NCBI GenBank assembly: GCA_951213105.1
Contig: OX578155.1
Location: 32,893,984 to 32,957,983 of the forward strand
DNA length: 64,000 bases
Direction: 5' to 3'
From: Amaurobius ferox
Taxonomy: Eukaryota; Arthropoda; Arachnida; Araneae; Amaurobiidae
Shown one piece after another: positions 45,060 to 56,931 of the stretch. Both the position numbers and the translations under genes were made by a program. The first letter of the stretch is position 1; every line of letters starts with the position of its first letter. The notes below the pieces were generated by a model, which saw nothing but the letters and a program-made list of their open reading frames with translations, did not search any database and had not been told where the DNA came from.

Positions 45060-47331
45060 CAGTGGAACCTCTCATTTACGGTCACTTTTCGGACAGAAAA
45101 ATTTGTCCGTAAACGAGGGGTGACCGTAAAAGAGAGGATCGTTCTAAATTAGATCAAATATTACATTTTAATCGTTTTAAGTTCCTCATATTGAAACATA
45201 CCTATTTTTGAGAACATGAAACAATTTTAAGGTAACGGACAAACCCGTAGCCGAAATTTGATTTCGGGGGGGGGGGGGCGAGGTTGAACATTGTTTTTGT
45301 TACTATACCTGATTGGATCTTTACCTTGTACACCTTTTCAGTGTTAAATTTTTCTTTCATCGGGGTTTAACCCCCCCCCCCCCCCCAACTGCGATCTTGG
45401 TGACGAACGTGCACATTTGTTTCATAAAAACAATTAAATTCACAACATGTTAGTTCATATGCAAAAAACGTACAGTAGTATACATTGAATTTATTTACCT
45501 TCGGGAAAAGAACTGATCAATTGATGTTTGGTGGGTTTTAGCCACCAGTCTTTCTCCTTCGAAGTGTATTTTAAGTTGTGAGACTAAATTTAATGCCTTT
45601 CCATCATTATGCTAACAGGAAAATGTCTTTATTCCGTCTAACACTTTAAAAACTTCAGCGTTGCAAACTCCCTAAAACCAGCTTTTTGATAACAGTTAGA
45701 AACCATTTCTTCTTTTACACTATTCCATGCGGATTTTATCCATCCAACTGCATCCAAAACGTTGATCGACTTAGATAGTTCTGTGGCTGATTTAGCTTCT
45801 TCCATTTTGCAGATCAAATGCTTTAAAAGCAGCTTGCGGTATTGGACTTTAAAAGATTTGATTACACCAAGAGCCAGTGGTTGACACTTTGATGTCGTGT
45901 TAGGGAGAAGGAAAATTATCTTTATGTTTTTCAGGCGAACGTCTGTTGGATGTGGCATTATCCATAAACAGCAGGACTTTTCTTTTTTCCTTCACGAAGT
46001 TCTTCTCTAAGTTTATCAAATATTTCAACATGATATCAGAAGTCATCCATGCTTTCCTATTAGAGTGAAAATTCGACGGGTACGCCACGTATATCCAGTC
46101 CCTTAAAGCAGCGAGGCTTTGCTGCTTTTCCAATCACCAAAGGGGTTAACTTTTCACCTTGCATGTTTGCTCCCAGCAGTATTGTCAATCGCTCTTTAGA
46201 AATTTTTCCTCCATTGCAACGTTCTTTTTTTAAGTAAAGCGTTTTATCAGGAAGAGCTCGATAGAACAGTTCAGTTTCATCGATGTTATAGATATCCCTT
46301 GCTGAATATCCTTCCATAATGCTTGGTATTTTTTCAACCCAATCTTCACACACACCGTTATCGACATCAGCGGATTCGCCGACCAGTTTCCTGAACGCGA
46401 TTTCATGTCGAACGCGTAATCGATCCAGCCAACCATTCGAGGCTTTGAAGTCTATGCATCCTAACTCTTCTGCGGCTTCTCTCGCGTTCTCTTGGAGAAT
46501 TGGCCCGGAAATAGGGAGATTTTTGTTTCTTGCAGAAACAAACCAATCGTAAACAACTGTACCTACAGAAAGTCCAGGTGTTTTAGGAAATTTATTTTTT
46601 ATTTCTTGATTTCCGTTTTTCAGCCATTGGTTTCGCCAATATTCTTTCTTTTTCAAAATACAGCATATTTGGGTTCTTCCTACATTAAATTTAGTCGCGA
46701 GGGTACGAACTCCGACTTTATGTTTCCATTATACTCAATAACATTAATTTTATCTTTCAGAGACAGAGCACGACGATTACTAATGCTGGTCATTTCGAAA
46801 GAAGGGTGACTATACATACACGTATGAACTCTACGACCTCAACGCCGATGTGACTTCGAATTCTCGAAAAGCAATGCATTAAATGTTAATTTAACGACCA
46901 TGCGCACTCCATGTCCGTGCTTTTTGTCGAGTTTTTCCCTTGAAGTGGATCTCACTCCTTTGTGACTTAGGGTCCTTTGTGACTGAGCTATAGTCCGTTA
47001 CTTCTTATCTCCCTTTTGAATTGCTTGCTCTTAATGTCCCTAGAGAATGACCATTGTTGTAGGCACAGGTGTTTTTCTTACTCAGGTGAGTTGCAATTTT
47101 TTCTGGGAATCTATCTTTGGTATAGAAATTTCAAAATTTGATTGTGTCCGTACAGAGGTTTTAGTCTAATGGCATGAACCATTAAAATAGTGTCCGCGTC
47201 CGTATCTGAGGGTGACCGCTAATCAGGGGTTCAAAGTGCATATTGTGAATGAGTTTCCTGCCGGGGAATTTATAACTGACCGTAAAAACGGGGTGACCAT
47301 ATCTCAGGGGTGACCGTTGAGAGGGGTTTGA

Positions 47332-47334
<3 letters not shown>
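45060..47334 (-). mobile_element. Tigger/pogo-type DNA transposon, 2.3 kb, inactive
   Basis: Left terminus CAGTGGAACCTCTCATTTAC; right terminus, inverted, CAGTCAAACCCCTCTCAACG. TA lies outside both ends (45058-45059 and 47335-47336), the target duplication of the Tc1/mariner-pogo group. The right flank runs straight into a TA microsatellite. Long G and C runs lie at about 45267 and 45370. The transposase gene inside is frameshifted. Confidence 0.85.
45638..46793 (-). pseudogene. Tigger/pogo (CENP-B-like) transposase, three frameshifts
   Basis: A DDE transposase that would cut and rejoin the element. The ATG at 46793 gives MTSISNRRALSLKDKINVIE; a shift near 46725 continues with VGVRTLATKFNVGRTQICCI, the N-terminal helix-turn-helix. 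The next piece (46656-46060) has the CENP-B/Tc5-type DNA-binding segment (SGPILQENAREAAEEL) and the first catalytic Asp in YNIDETELFYRALP. Another shift near 46080 leads to VLLFMDNATSN with the second Asp, and a third near 45940 to LLPNTTSKCQPLALGVIKSF. There QPLDQG-type sequence has become QPLALG, so the third catalytic Asp is lost. Confidence 0.88.
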
Positions 47335-47375
<41 letters not shown>

Positions 47376-47852
47376 CATTTGGTTTATATTATATCTCCTT
47401 CCACTAGCCAGTAGGCAGTTCCAATGGTGTCTATAGTTAAATACTATCGCCATTGTCAGACACTGGCTATTCTATCGGTTTTAATTCGAATTGTATCGCT
47501 GTCCTGACGAGAATGCAATTTCGAACTGACCTCCATTTTTTGTGTAGTTTCAAATGATTGTTCTCTATATCTTGATCTTTAATTTTGAGCTAATTATTAT
47601 TGCCATTTCTCATTATTTTCGTGTTTTCTTTTACATTTTACATATATATTTATATATATATATATATACCTTTTAAATTGTTATTTTTGTATACTAATAT
47701 CCTACTCATCCCCTTTTCTTTATAGTGATAAGTTACCTTCTTTTTTTATCCTTAGTCTTGGTCTATAGTTACTTATTTGTAACAGCTATGCTAGGGATGG
47801 GTTTTTTTGCATTTACCGTAGTTTATGCATAGTTTTCGATTTAAATCTTTCA

Positions 47853-47909
<57 letters not shown>

Positions 47910-48950
47910 CACACACACATATATGTACATATATATATACATAAAGAAGGCCACTATGCTGTCTTCTTTAATAGGCGCCAGCTTCGAAATTAGGATTCTA
48001 AGCAGCAATTCCTTAATAACATGCCTAAATATCCCTAAATCGAACTACATGTGCGGGACTGATACGCCATAAATAAGCGCTTGAATTCACAAGGGAACAA
48101 AATGAAGCTGAAGAAGTGGGTGGTTGGTGCATGAGCAGGTTTAGTTAAGAAATAAATGAGAACTGGGTATGCCAGTGAAATTAATGTTAATTGGATTGAC
48201 GGGTCAAGAGATAATTGAAAGCGTATAGTTTCCACTGTCGAACAAAGTGGGAAAGAGGTATTATCAGAATTATGTCAAGTCTCGTCCGATTTAAGTAATT
48301 TCTGGAGAAAACACTTATATAATTGAAACAATTGTATGTTTAAAAAATCAATACCTCATCTTTAAAATCTACAAAATTATAAAATTTCTTAATAAAACCC
48401 TCTTCCTGTATAGACATCTTTTGAAAAAAAAAATCCTCAACTGTCCTATTGTCGGCAGACGATAATAAAGGTGACCTAACGAAAGTGGCTCGAAAATTAA
48501 TAGTATGAATGCACAGAAAAAATTAAATGATATTTTTATGAAATTCCGACTTTAACTTGTAAATTTCAGCATGTTTAGCTCCAAATACTATCATCTCATG
48601 CCAATGAATTACGCTGGTTATGCATTCATCCTGATAGTGATACAGTATCCACTTGAAACTATTTATCTTGGTTCAAGTAGCACTCATACGCATAAAAATG
48701 GTCGTAGCGGCGCAACAGATTAAACTCGCAGCATGCCTTAAGATTTAATTTCGGGTCCTCTATTCACTATTTCTGAAATCTTTAAAATGACTTTTAATCC
48801 CGTTTAGTGATTTTATTGTAATCTTAAGAGGCTGCCTCTTCTTCCAGCCCTTGGCTATACTGAATTTGTCTCAGATTTAAGACTATTCGGGATTGGGTAT
48901 TTCGATACTGGAAGGCAGTAAAAATTATCCTATCTTATAGATAAATAAAT
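47335..48950. other. No gene recognised; TA microsatellites
   Basis: (TA)n tracts at 47335-47372, about 47644-47668 and 47857-47903, the last passing into (CA)n and (TA)n words. Between them is AT-rich unique-looking sequence without coding signal. Confidence 0.5.
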
Positions 48951-48952
48951 AA

Positions 48953-49845
48953 AAAATCTGATGTGGGCAACACATGACTTTCCTTATATAATGCAATGAA
49001 TTTACTTCTTTTACAATAAAAAAATAGGTTTTTCTTATCAGTAGATACTTATATTCCTTCTGCGACATTGAATTTTCAACAATCAGTAGTCATTTTCATT
49101 GATTTAGCGTCATTTTTATCCATTTGGCGATATTTCCGTTAATTTGGCAACATTTCAAAAAGTCGCCAAGTTGGCGACATTCCGCCAAATTCGTCGCCAA
49201 AATCTCGCCAAGCATTATGGAGGGAAAAATAAGTTATTCTTATAGCATATAAATGACTATTGGCGTTCAAATACAAAAGTATTACTCAAAGTACCTTCTC
49301 TCATGAATGGAACGAGCTAGATCCAATAGAATGATGTCACCAAATTTATCGCATGATGTTACACATGAAAAGTGAACATGTTTCTCAACAGTTAATATTT
49401 TTTTTTTAATTTATGGGATTTTTTAAAAAATTTATTTGGAAGATGTGCAATATCTAGAGAATGGTTTATGCTAGTGTTCTAAAGTTTATGACAATCGTTT
49501 TCTAATAAAAAATTACATAAGAAATGTCTATTTGCATAACTTTAATAAAGGTGTTGATTTTTTGATGATTTTTTCAAAATTTCACTCGAAAATTTAGGGG
49601 GTTCTGAACATTCGATTGTGTTTTAAAACAATAGGCTTCCAGTATTCACGGATTGTGATTTTTGTACCAAATTTCATTCGAATCGCTCCATTCGTTCGTC
49701 AGTTATCGTCTCCACAGACTCACTGACACACACACACACGCACACACCTACTTTCACACACACACACACAGACATCACTTCAAAAATGTTTGATTCGTGA
49801 TCAGGAATGCTTGAAACGTATTTTTATACCGATTAAAATATATAC
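48953..49845 (-). repeat. Dispersed repeat R1, copy f, inverted
   Basis: Begins with aaaatctgatgtgggcaaca and ends near gatcaggaatgcttgaaacg, the reverse complement of the copies at 1050 and 19364. It includes a (CA)n tract at about 49727-49775 in the position where other copies have (GT)n. Confidence 0.75.
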
Positions 49846-49849
49846 AAAA

Positions 49850-51580
49850 CTAGAAAATATACCCGATGTTGTCCAGGATTTAAGGCAGGGATTAATTGAA
49901 TTCATTCATTCAATTTTTTAAACAGTTTTCTTACCGCAGTTTCGAAGATTAATAGATGCCACTTTTAATAATACTATTTCTACTAATCTTGTTTCATAAT
50001 GCAGCTTAAAGGGAATATATAATCAGAAGGAAAATTATACATTGGGTTCTTATTGAGTTCGACAGAGATCTTTGATCGTATCACATCAACAACCAAATTG
50101 TATGATGGCGAGCTTATATACCATACGCTCTTCTACTTCTTCGACCTAGACCGTCCGACCTGCCCGAAAGTGTGAAGTATATACCTTACTCTCTGTAAAA
50201 AGTTCTGAAAAATAAACACTTTAATTCACAAAGTTTTTAACCAATATACAAAATTCGAGGTTTCAAGAACTCGCCCATAGTCACCGAGTTGGCAATATGT
50301 CGCCAAATTCACCGAATTTGTCTTCATGGTCAAGCGACTGCATGGATTTAGAAAAGTAACTAGATGGATATCACAATGTTTTAATATATTCTGGTCCGAT
50401 AACGCCGAAATTATTTTGAGTGAATAACATTTTGTAAAATGAAGCACAACTTTCGTAATAATGGAAAACGAACTCGATCTAAAATTTGATTATATACAGG
50501 ATTTTCAAAGAGCTACAAATTATTGATTATTGTTCATAACTATAACTTTTAGTTTTTAAAATATAAGCATTAAAAGCATTAAAAGCATAAAAATGATACG
50601 CTATGACATAAGCGATTCATAATGTCCAGTTCCAATTTATCGTCTTCTGCTGCGCCTACGATTTCGAGCTGCTTTTATTTAGAACAGAGCGAAATCCTTA
50701 CAGTTTATTTTTCTAAATCTGTGAGGGATCCAGACCTTCAAATTACGACAATAATCTTCTGTTGCGTACTGTTAGCAATATGATGCAACTTCCGGTACAT
50801 ACTTCCTCTTCACAATTCTTCCATGATATACGTCATCCCTGCCTCTAAAATGTTTTACATATAAAAATCGTTTAACCTATTCAGAACGAATAGAATTTGT
50901 TGCTATTAGAATGTTATAAAGTATAGCACCTTGCAAAGTTCCCGTTACCATGCCAGCAGTCGTGTTTATGTCCTCATTGTCCCTGTTATTGACTACGGGC
51001 GTGACAACTTGATGGTCTTGTACCCGCATCACTCCCCTACTCATGGCGTCATACAAACTAACCTCTACTATATTTAATAGAGGTATCTAGAGATAAATAT
51101 ACATTAGCAGTAAATCTTAAAAGGTATATGTTTGAACCAGTTTTCTGTTTCATTTTACATACTTTCACTCAAAGTTCTTAGAAAATATAAAAGATAGAAG
51201 TAAATAGTAAGTGACAAAAAAAAGAAGAAATCGTGTATCTAAATATATGTTTATTTTTAAAAGAAGCTGTCACAGTTTTCGAGTAACCGTGTTGTCAAAT
51301 TGTAAAAGAATGAACATTTTTCCTTTTTCAAGATTTTAATGCTTTTATCTCAAAAACTAAAGGAGCTAACTTAAAGCAATAAGCAATAATTTGTAGCTCC
51401 TTAAATGCCCTACAAGTGCATATAATTGAATTTTGGATCGAACACTGTTTTCCTTTTTAGTATCTGTCCGAACGAGTGTTTTCTTTTTTTTTTTTTCATT
51501 TCTCATACTTTAAAAAGATATAAGAAGACGTTATAGTAGAGCTTGGTAACTTATAGTAGAGTTTAATTAGAGAGATAGAC
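49850..51580. other. No gene recognised
   Basis: Includes a SINE 3'-end scrap (gaccgtccgacctgcccgaa) near 50149-50170. An open minus-strand frame of about 70 codons at 50886-51098 (DHQVVTPVVNNRDNEDINTT) looks somewhat protein-like, but I recognise no family and see no firm splice sites. Confidence 0.4.
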
Positions 51581-51582
51581 AC

Positions 51583-51698
51583 CGTATATGTATGACCGTA
51601 AGCACCATATATGTCTGGCCGTGGGCACCATATATGTCTGACCGTAGGCACCACATATGTCTGACCGTAGCCACCATATATGTCTGACCGTAAGCACC
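51583..51698 (+). repeat. 23-bp minisatellite, about five copies
   Basis: Unit accgtaggcaccatatatgt plus ctg, with a few substitutions between copies; it lies 150 bp downstream of the CUB exon. Confidence 0.9.
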
Positions 51699-51845
51699 AA
51701 AATCTGTAAGTCAGACTCTGTGCAAATATTTTGTATTATTCTGGAACGTTAATTTTAAAAGAATTAAGCCATTTTATATTTTATTTTTAAAATGTATTTT
51801 CCTCTCTATTCTGCTGGGTAACCAGTGTGTTATGTGGTTACTTAC

Positions 51846-52014
51846 CGCCCTCTAATTTCTTAAAAGTAGCTTTGAAGCCTCGGTGCGAGAGGGAGTCATC
51901 GCTATGGAAGTGCACAAAGAGTTCGCTTCCATGACTGGTCACCACTGTCTGGTTGTTGAGAGGATGGCAGAGATTGAGAAGACGCGGCGAGTGCTCATCC
52001 TCCCCAGCATACAC
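51846..52014 (-). CDS. CUB-domain gene, exon encoding the second half of a CUB domain
   Basis: A 169-nt exon with acceptor ttctag|GTG and donor GGCG|gtaagt. It starts in phase 0 and ends in phase 1. Translation: VYAGEDEHSPRLLNLCHPLN, NQTVVTSHGSELFVHFHSDD, SLSHRGFKATFKKLEG. This is the distal half of a CUB domain: the C in LNLC, the FHSDDS stretch and the GFKATF end are family hallmarks. It continues the exon at 53406-53590 without a phase break, so both are exons of one extracellular or membrane protein. The specific gene cannot be named from one domain. Confidence 0.85.
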
Positions 52015-52264
52015 CTAGAAATTGAAAACATACATAAAATTAGGTATACTCTCATCTATAGATCCTCTATAGATGATCTTCTCATCTATTGGTATACTCT
52101 CCTCTATAGATAGATGTTGGCCGATAATGCATTTTGTCGCATTAAATGTTTTATAATATATTCTAAACTTAAAGTATTTTTTACATATTAATAAATAACG
52201 GATACTTACACCTGTGACCGACGTGTAGACAGAGTATGCCGCAACACATATTTTCCGACCCAAT

Positions 52265-52356
52265 GCAGACTTTCGAGCATGACACAAAGAAGCATGCAAA
52301 CACACCCAAGGCAGACTTTTGAGCATGACACAAAGAGGCATGCAAACACACCTAAG
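52265..52356 (+). repeat. 46-bp tandem duplication
   Basis: gcagactttcgagcatgaca and following bases occur at 52265 and again at 52311 with three or four differences. Confidence 0.85.
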
Positions 52357-52617
52357 TTGGTCTTTTGTAGAAAACAACGACTAAGTGTTGAAACGCCTAC
52401 ACGAATAATCTTTCTGAAATAATTTCCCCATTTTGAGCAATCCGGTAGGGTATTAAAGACATATGTGACATGAAACTTTTAAAAATAAATTTATTTTAAG
52501 TCATGCAATTTTGCAGCGTAAACAAGGACCTTTACACGAAGGGCAAATAAACCTTCTAACTGAGGACTTTATGTACATACCTTCTAAACGATGGCCTTGT
52601 GCATACACGTTTCTGCG

Positions 52618-53245
52618 CGCAAACAGCCATCTATCCACCTTCCCATGTGGGAATCAACGGAAATGAAGCAGCAGATCTGCTTGACAAGAAGGGAAATAAT
52701 GTAAACATGAATCAAATACTTGTCCCACTGGAATCCTTTAAAAAGTTTGTACATAGAGACATGATAAACACTTATAAAGATAACCTTAAGACTAAATTTA
52801 GGGGTAAAATGTGGCTTGATATTCAAGATAATAGGAAAATTTTCAATGCTGGACCACTTAAAGAAGCGGTTGCCAATTTTAGATTGAAAACCGGACATGA
52901 TTGTTTAGCAGAGCACCTAAATAGAATGGATGTTTTCCCCACGAACATTTGCCCAATATGCAATGTTGGCAGAATGAACTCAGAACATCTTCTTGGGTGT
53001 CCAGGACTGGATAGGGATGCCCAGCATCTGGGAGATGTCATTAAACTGTATTGGGATGCTAAGAATATTACGGAATGATAAAGAATGTCTGCCATCTCTT
53101 CGCAGTGTGCTTCCTTGGACTCTTCTTTGCATTGACGGTGTTCTCTGTGTTCTCCTGTTTGCTGCTTTGCGTGTTCTTGTTATTTTTCTGTTGTATCTGA
53201 AATCTCTCTTTGTATGGATTAGATTCCAATAAAGCCATATGTTAC
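52618..53245 (+). pseudogene. Non-LTR retrotransposon fragment: RNase H C-terminus and 3' untranslated region
   Basis: From about 52630 the frame reads PPSHVGINGNEAADLLDKKG, the last conserved block of RNase H with the final catalytic Asp. Then come FRLKTGHDCLAEHLNRMDVF, CPICNVGRMNSEHLLGCPGL (a CCHC zinc motif) and a stop at 53076-53078. An AATAAA lies at about 53229. Antisense to the host exons in the intron. Related in layout to element 1 at 30.4 kb but a different family. Confidence 0.85.
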
Positions 53246-53405
53246 AACAGTCATCTATCCAAATGTGCCCGAAATGAATCAGGAATTCTTTAAACATACT
53301 CCTTCATAAAATAACCGAATTCAAATATTTTTGGTGAATAAAATAGAAAGTGAATGCAACAGTTTTAAATTGTATTTAACAATATAAAGTAAAATTCAAA
53401 CTCAC

Positions 53406-53590
53406 TCTAAGAAAATCGTAGTAGCATCCGTCATCCGGCTCTACATCCATATCTTCCAGTGTAAACTGAACTTTGCTTCCGGGCGGGTGCGATATACACC
53501 AGTAGCAGACAGTATTAAATGGATATCCTGATGGGTAGTTCGGTGACATTATTGTTCCGGATGGTTTGTTAATGATATCGCCACCACAAC
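53406..53590 (-). CDS. CUB-domain gene, exon encoding the first half of a CUB domain
   Basis: A 185-nt exon with acceptor ttttaag|GT and donor AGA|gtgagt. It enters in phase 1 and leaves in phase 0. Translation: CGGDIINKPSGTIMSPNYPS, GYPFNTVCYWCISHPPGSKV, QFTLEDMDVEPDDGCYYDFL, R. The CGG start, GTIMSPNYPSGYP, C.W.I and CYYDFLR are diagnostic of CUB domains. Joined to the exon at 51846-52014 (VYAGEDE...) it gives a complete CUB domain of about 117 residues bounded by phase-1 introns on both sides, the classic shuffled extracellular module. Confidence 0.9.
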
Positions 53591-54403
53591 CTTAAAAGCA
53601 AGATAATCATTTATATGTGAATCACGATTATACACAAGTAGAGCTTTCTAAACGAAGGTGGCTGTGAAGAGTGTGTGGTTTTCTTCCGACCCTAAATTGT
53701 TCAGTCGGTAGAATCAACACCTGAATATGAGACAAGACTCTGGTCTATTTATTGCAAAGGCGGCTTCGGTCACCATTAGCGGGCATGATATGGAATTTAA
53801 AGTATAGAAACTAATTATGTAAATCGGGTTGTTATATGTTAAAATTTTTCTAAAAACTTCTGATGATGGATATTATTCTTCTCTTTCAATGTTTCATTAC
53901 TTCGGTAAAAATTTTATTTGATATTATTCCATGAACTGTAATTGAAATTGAAATTCCATTTGCCACGAGCAAGTCATGGAACTGAAAATCCAAAGCTAGT
54001 TATGTGATTGGTGAATTGGGGATAAAATTTAATTAATTTGTCCTTTCAAATGGATATTTATTAAATATTTTATTCAGGAAATCCAGATGAGTAGAAAATA
54101 TTCAAAATTTAGAAAAGGCCCATGCTTATTCAAAAATTTGATATCCATGATATCATATAATCCATGATATCCATGATATAAACTTTGATATCTGCTTAAT
54201 TTGATATCAGCATATAAAAGTGATATAATGTTTCGTATTTTGATTCAGATCTATATTTTTCTAAATATTTCCTAATTGCTTTTAAATGTTCCTCTATTAA
54301 ATTCTTATTTGCATTATTTATGGCTTATTTTACGACCATGGTACAATAATCCAAATGACGCGATATGTAATGTATGGAATTTTGTTTTCCAACTTCTTGA
54401 TCA

Positions 54404-54480
54404 TTATTTAGGGGTAGATCATTTTTAGATTTAGATCATTTTTAGATTTACATCATTTTTAGGTTTAGATCATTTTTCAG
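54404..54480 (+). repeat. ~18-bp tandem repeat, four copies
   Basis: gatcatttttagatttaga-type units repeated with small changes. Confidence 0.8.
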
Positions 54481-54509
54481 CAAAGTTACTTGGAAACTAT
54501 TAAATTAGT

Positions 54510-54516
<7 letters not shown>

Positions 54517-54552
<36 letters not shown>
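54517..54552 (+). repeat. (TA)n microsatellite
   Basis: About 18 TA dinucleotides. Confidence 0.9.
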
Positions 54553-54553
<1 letters not shown>

Positions 54554-54573
54554 CCTATATCTAAGTGGCTTTC

Positions 54574-54733
54574 CATTATTACATGGACATCATATTACAT
54601 GGACATCCATTATTACATGGACATCATATTACATGGACATCCATTATTACATGGACATCATATTACATAGACATCCATTATTACATGGACATCATATTAC
54701 ACGGACATCCATTATTACATGGACATCATTTAA
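54574..54733 (+). repeat. ~34-bp minisatellite, about five copies
   Basis: Alternating attattacatggacatc and atattacatggacatcc. The histidine- and tyrosine-rich frame through it is a by-product. Confidence 0.9.
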
Positions 54734-54985
54734 TATGGTTTGCATTACTTTCTTGAAAATTTCAGTGAATGTATGTTAAGTAAACGAATGTACGTTAAAT
54801 GAGTGTATGTTAAGTAAACAAAATTTTGTAAAATTGAGGATTTTTAAGAATTGGTCCAGAAAAAAATGCATTTATGTTCATTTCACACGTTCGAAATTTT
54901 ATTGAAAGATAGTTGAAATGCCAATGATAATACGTGAATATAACAACATAAGTATTAGCACAAGTATTTACAGTTAATCTTGCAC

Positions 54986-55051
54986 CCCATAAAACTGGCA
55001 TGATAGTTGGTTTGCCTAAAGTTTGTGACTCGTTATTTTGAGGACTGCGTT
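54986..55051 (-). CDS. Candidate linker exon of the CUB gene
   Basis: A 66-nt open segment with a branch-point-like ctactaac and acceptor tatgttttcag|AA at 55051, and a weaker donor TGGG|gtgcaa at 54986. Phase 1 in and phase 1 out, so it fits before the exon at 53590 and would add RSPQNNESQTLGKPTIMPVL and W. No domain is recognisable; the donor is weak. It is offered only because phases and strand agree. Confidence 0.3.
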
Positions 55052-55269
55052 CTGAAAACATATTTAGGAGTTGTTAGTAGAACGCTGTAAGTCAATATAC
55101 GTACTAATTTTAAAACATTTCAGAAAAATAGACAAACATCAAATCCTGGTCCTCCCAGTGAGATTATTGGATGAGGGCTAGACTTTCTGTTTTTCCAGAT
55201 ATTTATTCAAATTTCCTCTTGAGCTCCGGCACAGATCCATACCCCCCCCCCCCCTACGCACATATACAA

Positions 55270-55500
55270 CTGCATTGTGGGGAGAGGTGAGACAGTCTAG
55301 TGATTAAGACGTTGCAATCGAACACGGTGGACCAACTTTCTATTCCGGCCGCAAAAAAACTATCTCCGTGTCTACACGTTATTAGTAGGTCCGAAAGTGC
55401 ATCTGAAAAGTGATGGGTCCGGGGAAGACTGGTAAACAAGGACATTCCCATGCCTTAAATCAAACAGAGAAAGAGGGTCAGATAATAAAGTAAAGAAATA
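55270..55500 (+). repeat. Possible second tRNA-derived SINE
   Basis: ggtgagacagtctagtgatt followed by aagacgttgcaatcgaacac has the look of a tRNA D-arm and A box. The body (aaagagggtcagataataaa) recurs with changes at about 56590-56720, so it is repetitive. A good B box is missing. Confidence 0.35.
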
Positions 55501-55574
55501 AAGAACAATATCACGGTTCTCGATAGTACCAATAATTGACAATTTTATGTTACTCGTTTTACAAGTCGTAAAAA

Positions 55575-55858
55575 AAGGGCGCAACAGCCGTGTGGTTACC
55601 GCGCGGGGATTGGACTCGGATAACTCGAGTTCGATTCCCGCCTCTTCCCAAACTGTCGCCATGTTCACGCGGAGTACGATTACGTTAAACATATGGGTCC
55701 GCAAGTCTTTCCGAGTGGTTGGTGGCAGGGAAGAAGGGTACTGTCCCTGTGAATGCCTCCCCATTGGGTTCCGGTCTAAATTGGGTGGCACTTCCCTGCA
55801 GTCCAAACAGATACCTTACATCTTTGGGTAGGTCGGATAGTCTGGGTCAAAGAAGAGG
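55575..55858 (+). mobile_element. tRNA-derived SINE, copy S3
   Basis: Same family as S2 in the plus orientation: gtgtggttaccgcgcgggga (A-box side), box B GAGTTCGATTCCC, body and gtcggatagtctgggtc end. Near-identical flanks AAGTCGTAAAAA (55563-55574) and AAGTTGTAAAAA (55859-55870) are the likely target duplication with one mismatch. Confidence 0.8.
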
Positions 55859-55964
55859 AAGTTGTAAAAAGTAATCGAACGATCCAAGAGTGACGCACAG
55901 ATCAGAAGAACAATAAACCAATCATATGAGGACAATTGACTCTGATCGCAAACTCCAAGTCCAA

Positions 55965-56095
55965 TCAACCATGTGGTTTTCACCCTCGTTCGGTTCCGGT
56001 TTAAATTGGGTATCACTGTCTTGTCCGTCCAAACAGTAACATTTCACCACCGGACCCATGTCAGACGGACTAGGTGTAGGACAAAATCACATTGT
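55965..56095 (+). repeat. Diverged SINE body fragment
   Basis: ggttccggtttaaattgggt, gtccgtccaaacagtaac and a caccacc block match the S2/S3 body at lower similarity. Confidence 0.5.
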
Positions 56096-56439
56096 GGGAG
56101 TTTTCATTATGTTAGTTCCTCACTTGTTCAGTGGTATGACAGAAACCTACGAGAAATCTTGTTGATTATGGTGAACTAAATATGCTTTATATGAATAACA
56201 GCAAATAAAAGAAATATATAGAGAAGAAAAAGGTTTTAATGGAAGACGAGAATCGTTCTAGTAAAAAAAAAAATCTGGACATCATATTAGGATGAGAAAG
56301 AGTATGAAAGTCCAACCAAATTCCATTCAGTAGAATACCAATCAGTAGAAGTACCAAATACCAATCACCAAGAACCAAAGTACCAAGAACCAAATACCAA
56401 TCAGTAGAAGTAGTGTTGGGATCAAGACAGTGGCGTTCC

Positions 56440-56800
56440 CAGAGAGGTTATAATCCTGTAATGGCATCATCGTGCAGAAAAGTGCATTTTTAAGTCCAAT
56501 TAAAAAGGTGTATAATTTTAATAAATAGCAGTATCAGTTACAAAAGAATGCTCAAGAAAGGTGCATCGAAACGAAGATAAACGAGGGCTTTTCAATGCCA
56601 TAAAATTGACAGAGAAAGAGTGCCAGGCAATAAAGACCAATACCAGAGTTCTCGGTGCAGACACGATTTGGCAATTATATGTTTCTCGATTTACGACAAG
56701 TCGTAAAGAGAAGTCGAATAATTCATGAGCGACGCAAGGATCTAGAGGACAAGAAACCAATCCAAAGGCGACGGTTAACTCTACCAACAAACTCTTAATC
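56440..56800. other. Repeat-like, no gene recognised
   Basis: Shares a block with 55460-55570 (agagaaagag, tatgttactcg/tatgtttctcg, acaagtcgtaaa); otherwise unassigned. Confidence 0.35.
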
Positions 56801-56931
56801 TAATGAACGCAAAATAAGATGTTGCCCATGGTTTGCGACCCGAGCTAATAGAACGCAGCCGACAGATAGATCTCCACAAAAAGAAATTTTAAAAATTGAT
56901 CTTCCAAATCGGTAAAATTCGCCATGTGTGG

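Larger units (their letters stand above)
52015..53405 (-). other. Intron of the CUB gene
   Basis: Bounded by a donor AGA|gtgagt at 53405 and an acceptor ttctag at 52015. It contains a retrotransposon fragment (52618-53245) and a 46-bp tandem duplication (52265-52356). Confidence 0.8.

Noticed and set aside
50886..51098. Possible minus-strand exon with DHQVVTPVVNNRDNEDINTT
   Set aside because: The length is within chance for this window, splice sites are weak, and part of the sequence (tataaa(g/t)tagcacc) recurs near 29945, suggesting a repeat.
54565..54756. Histidine/tyrosine-rich protein
   Set aside because: It is the translation of a 34-bp minisatellite.
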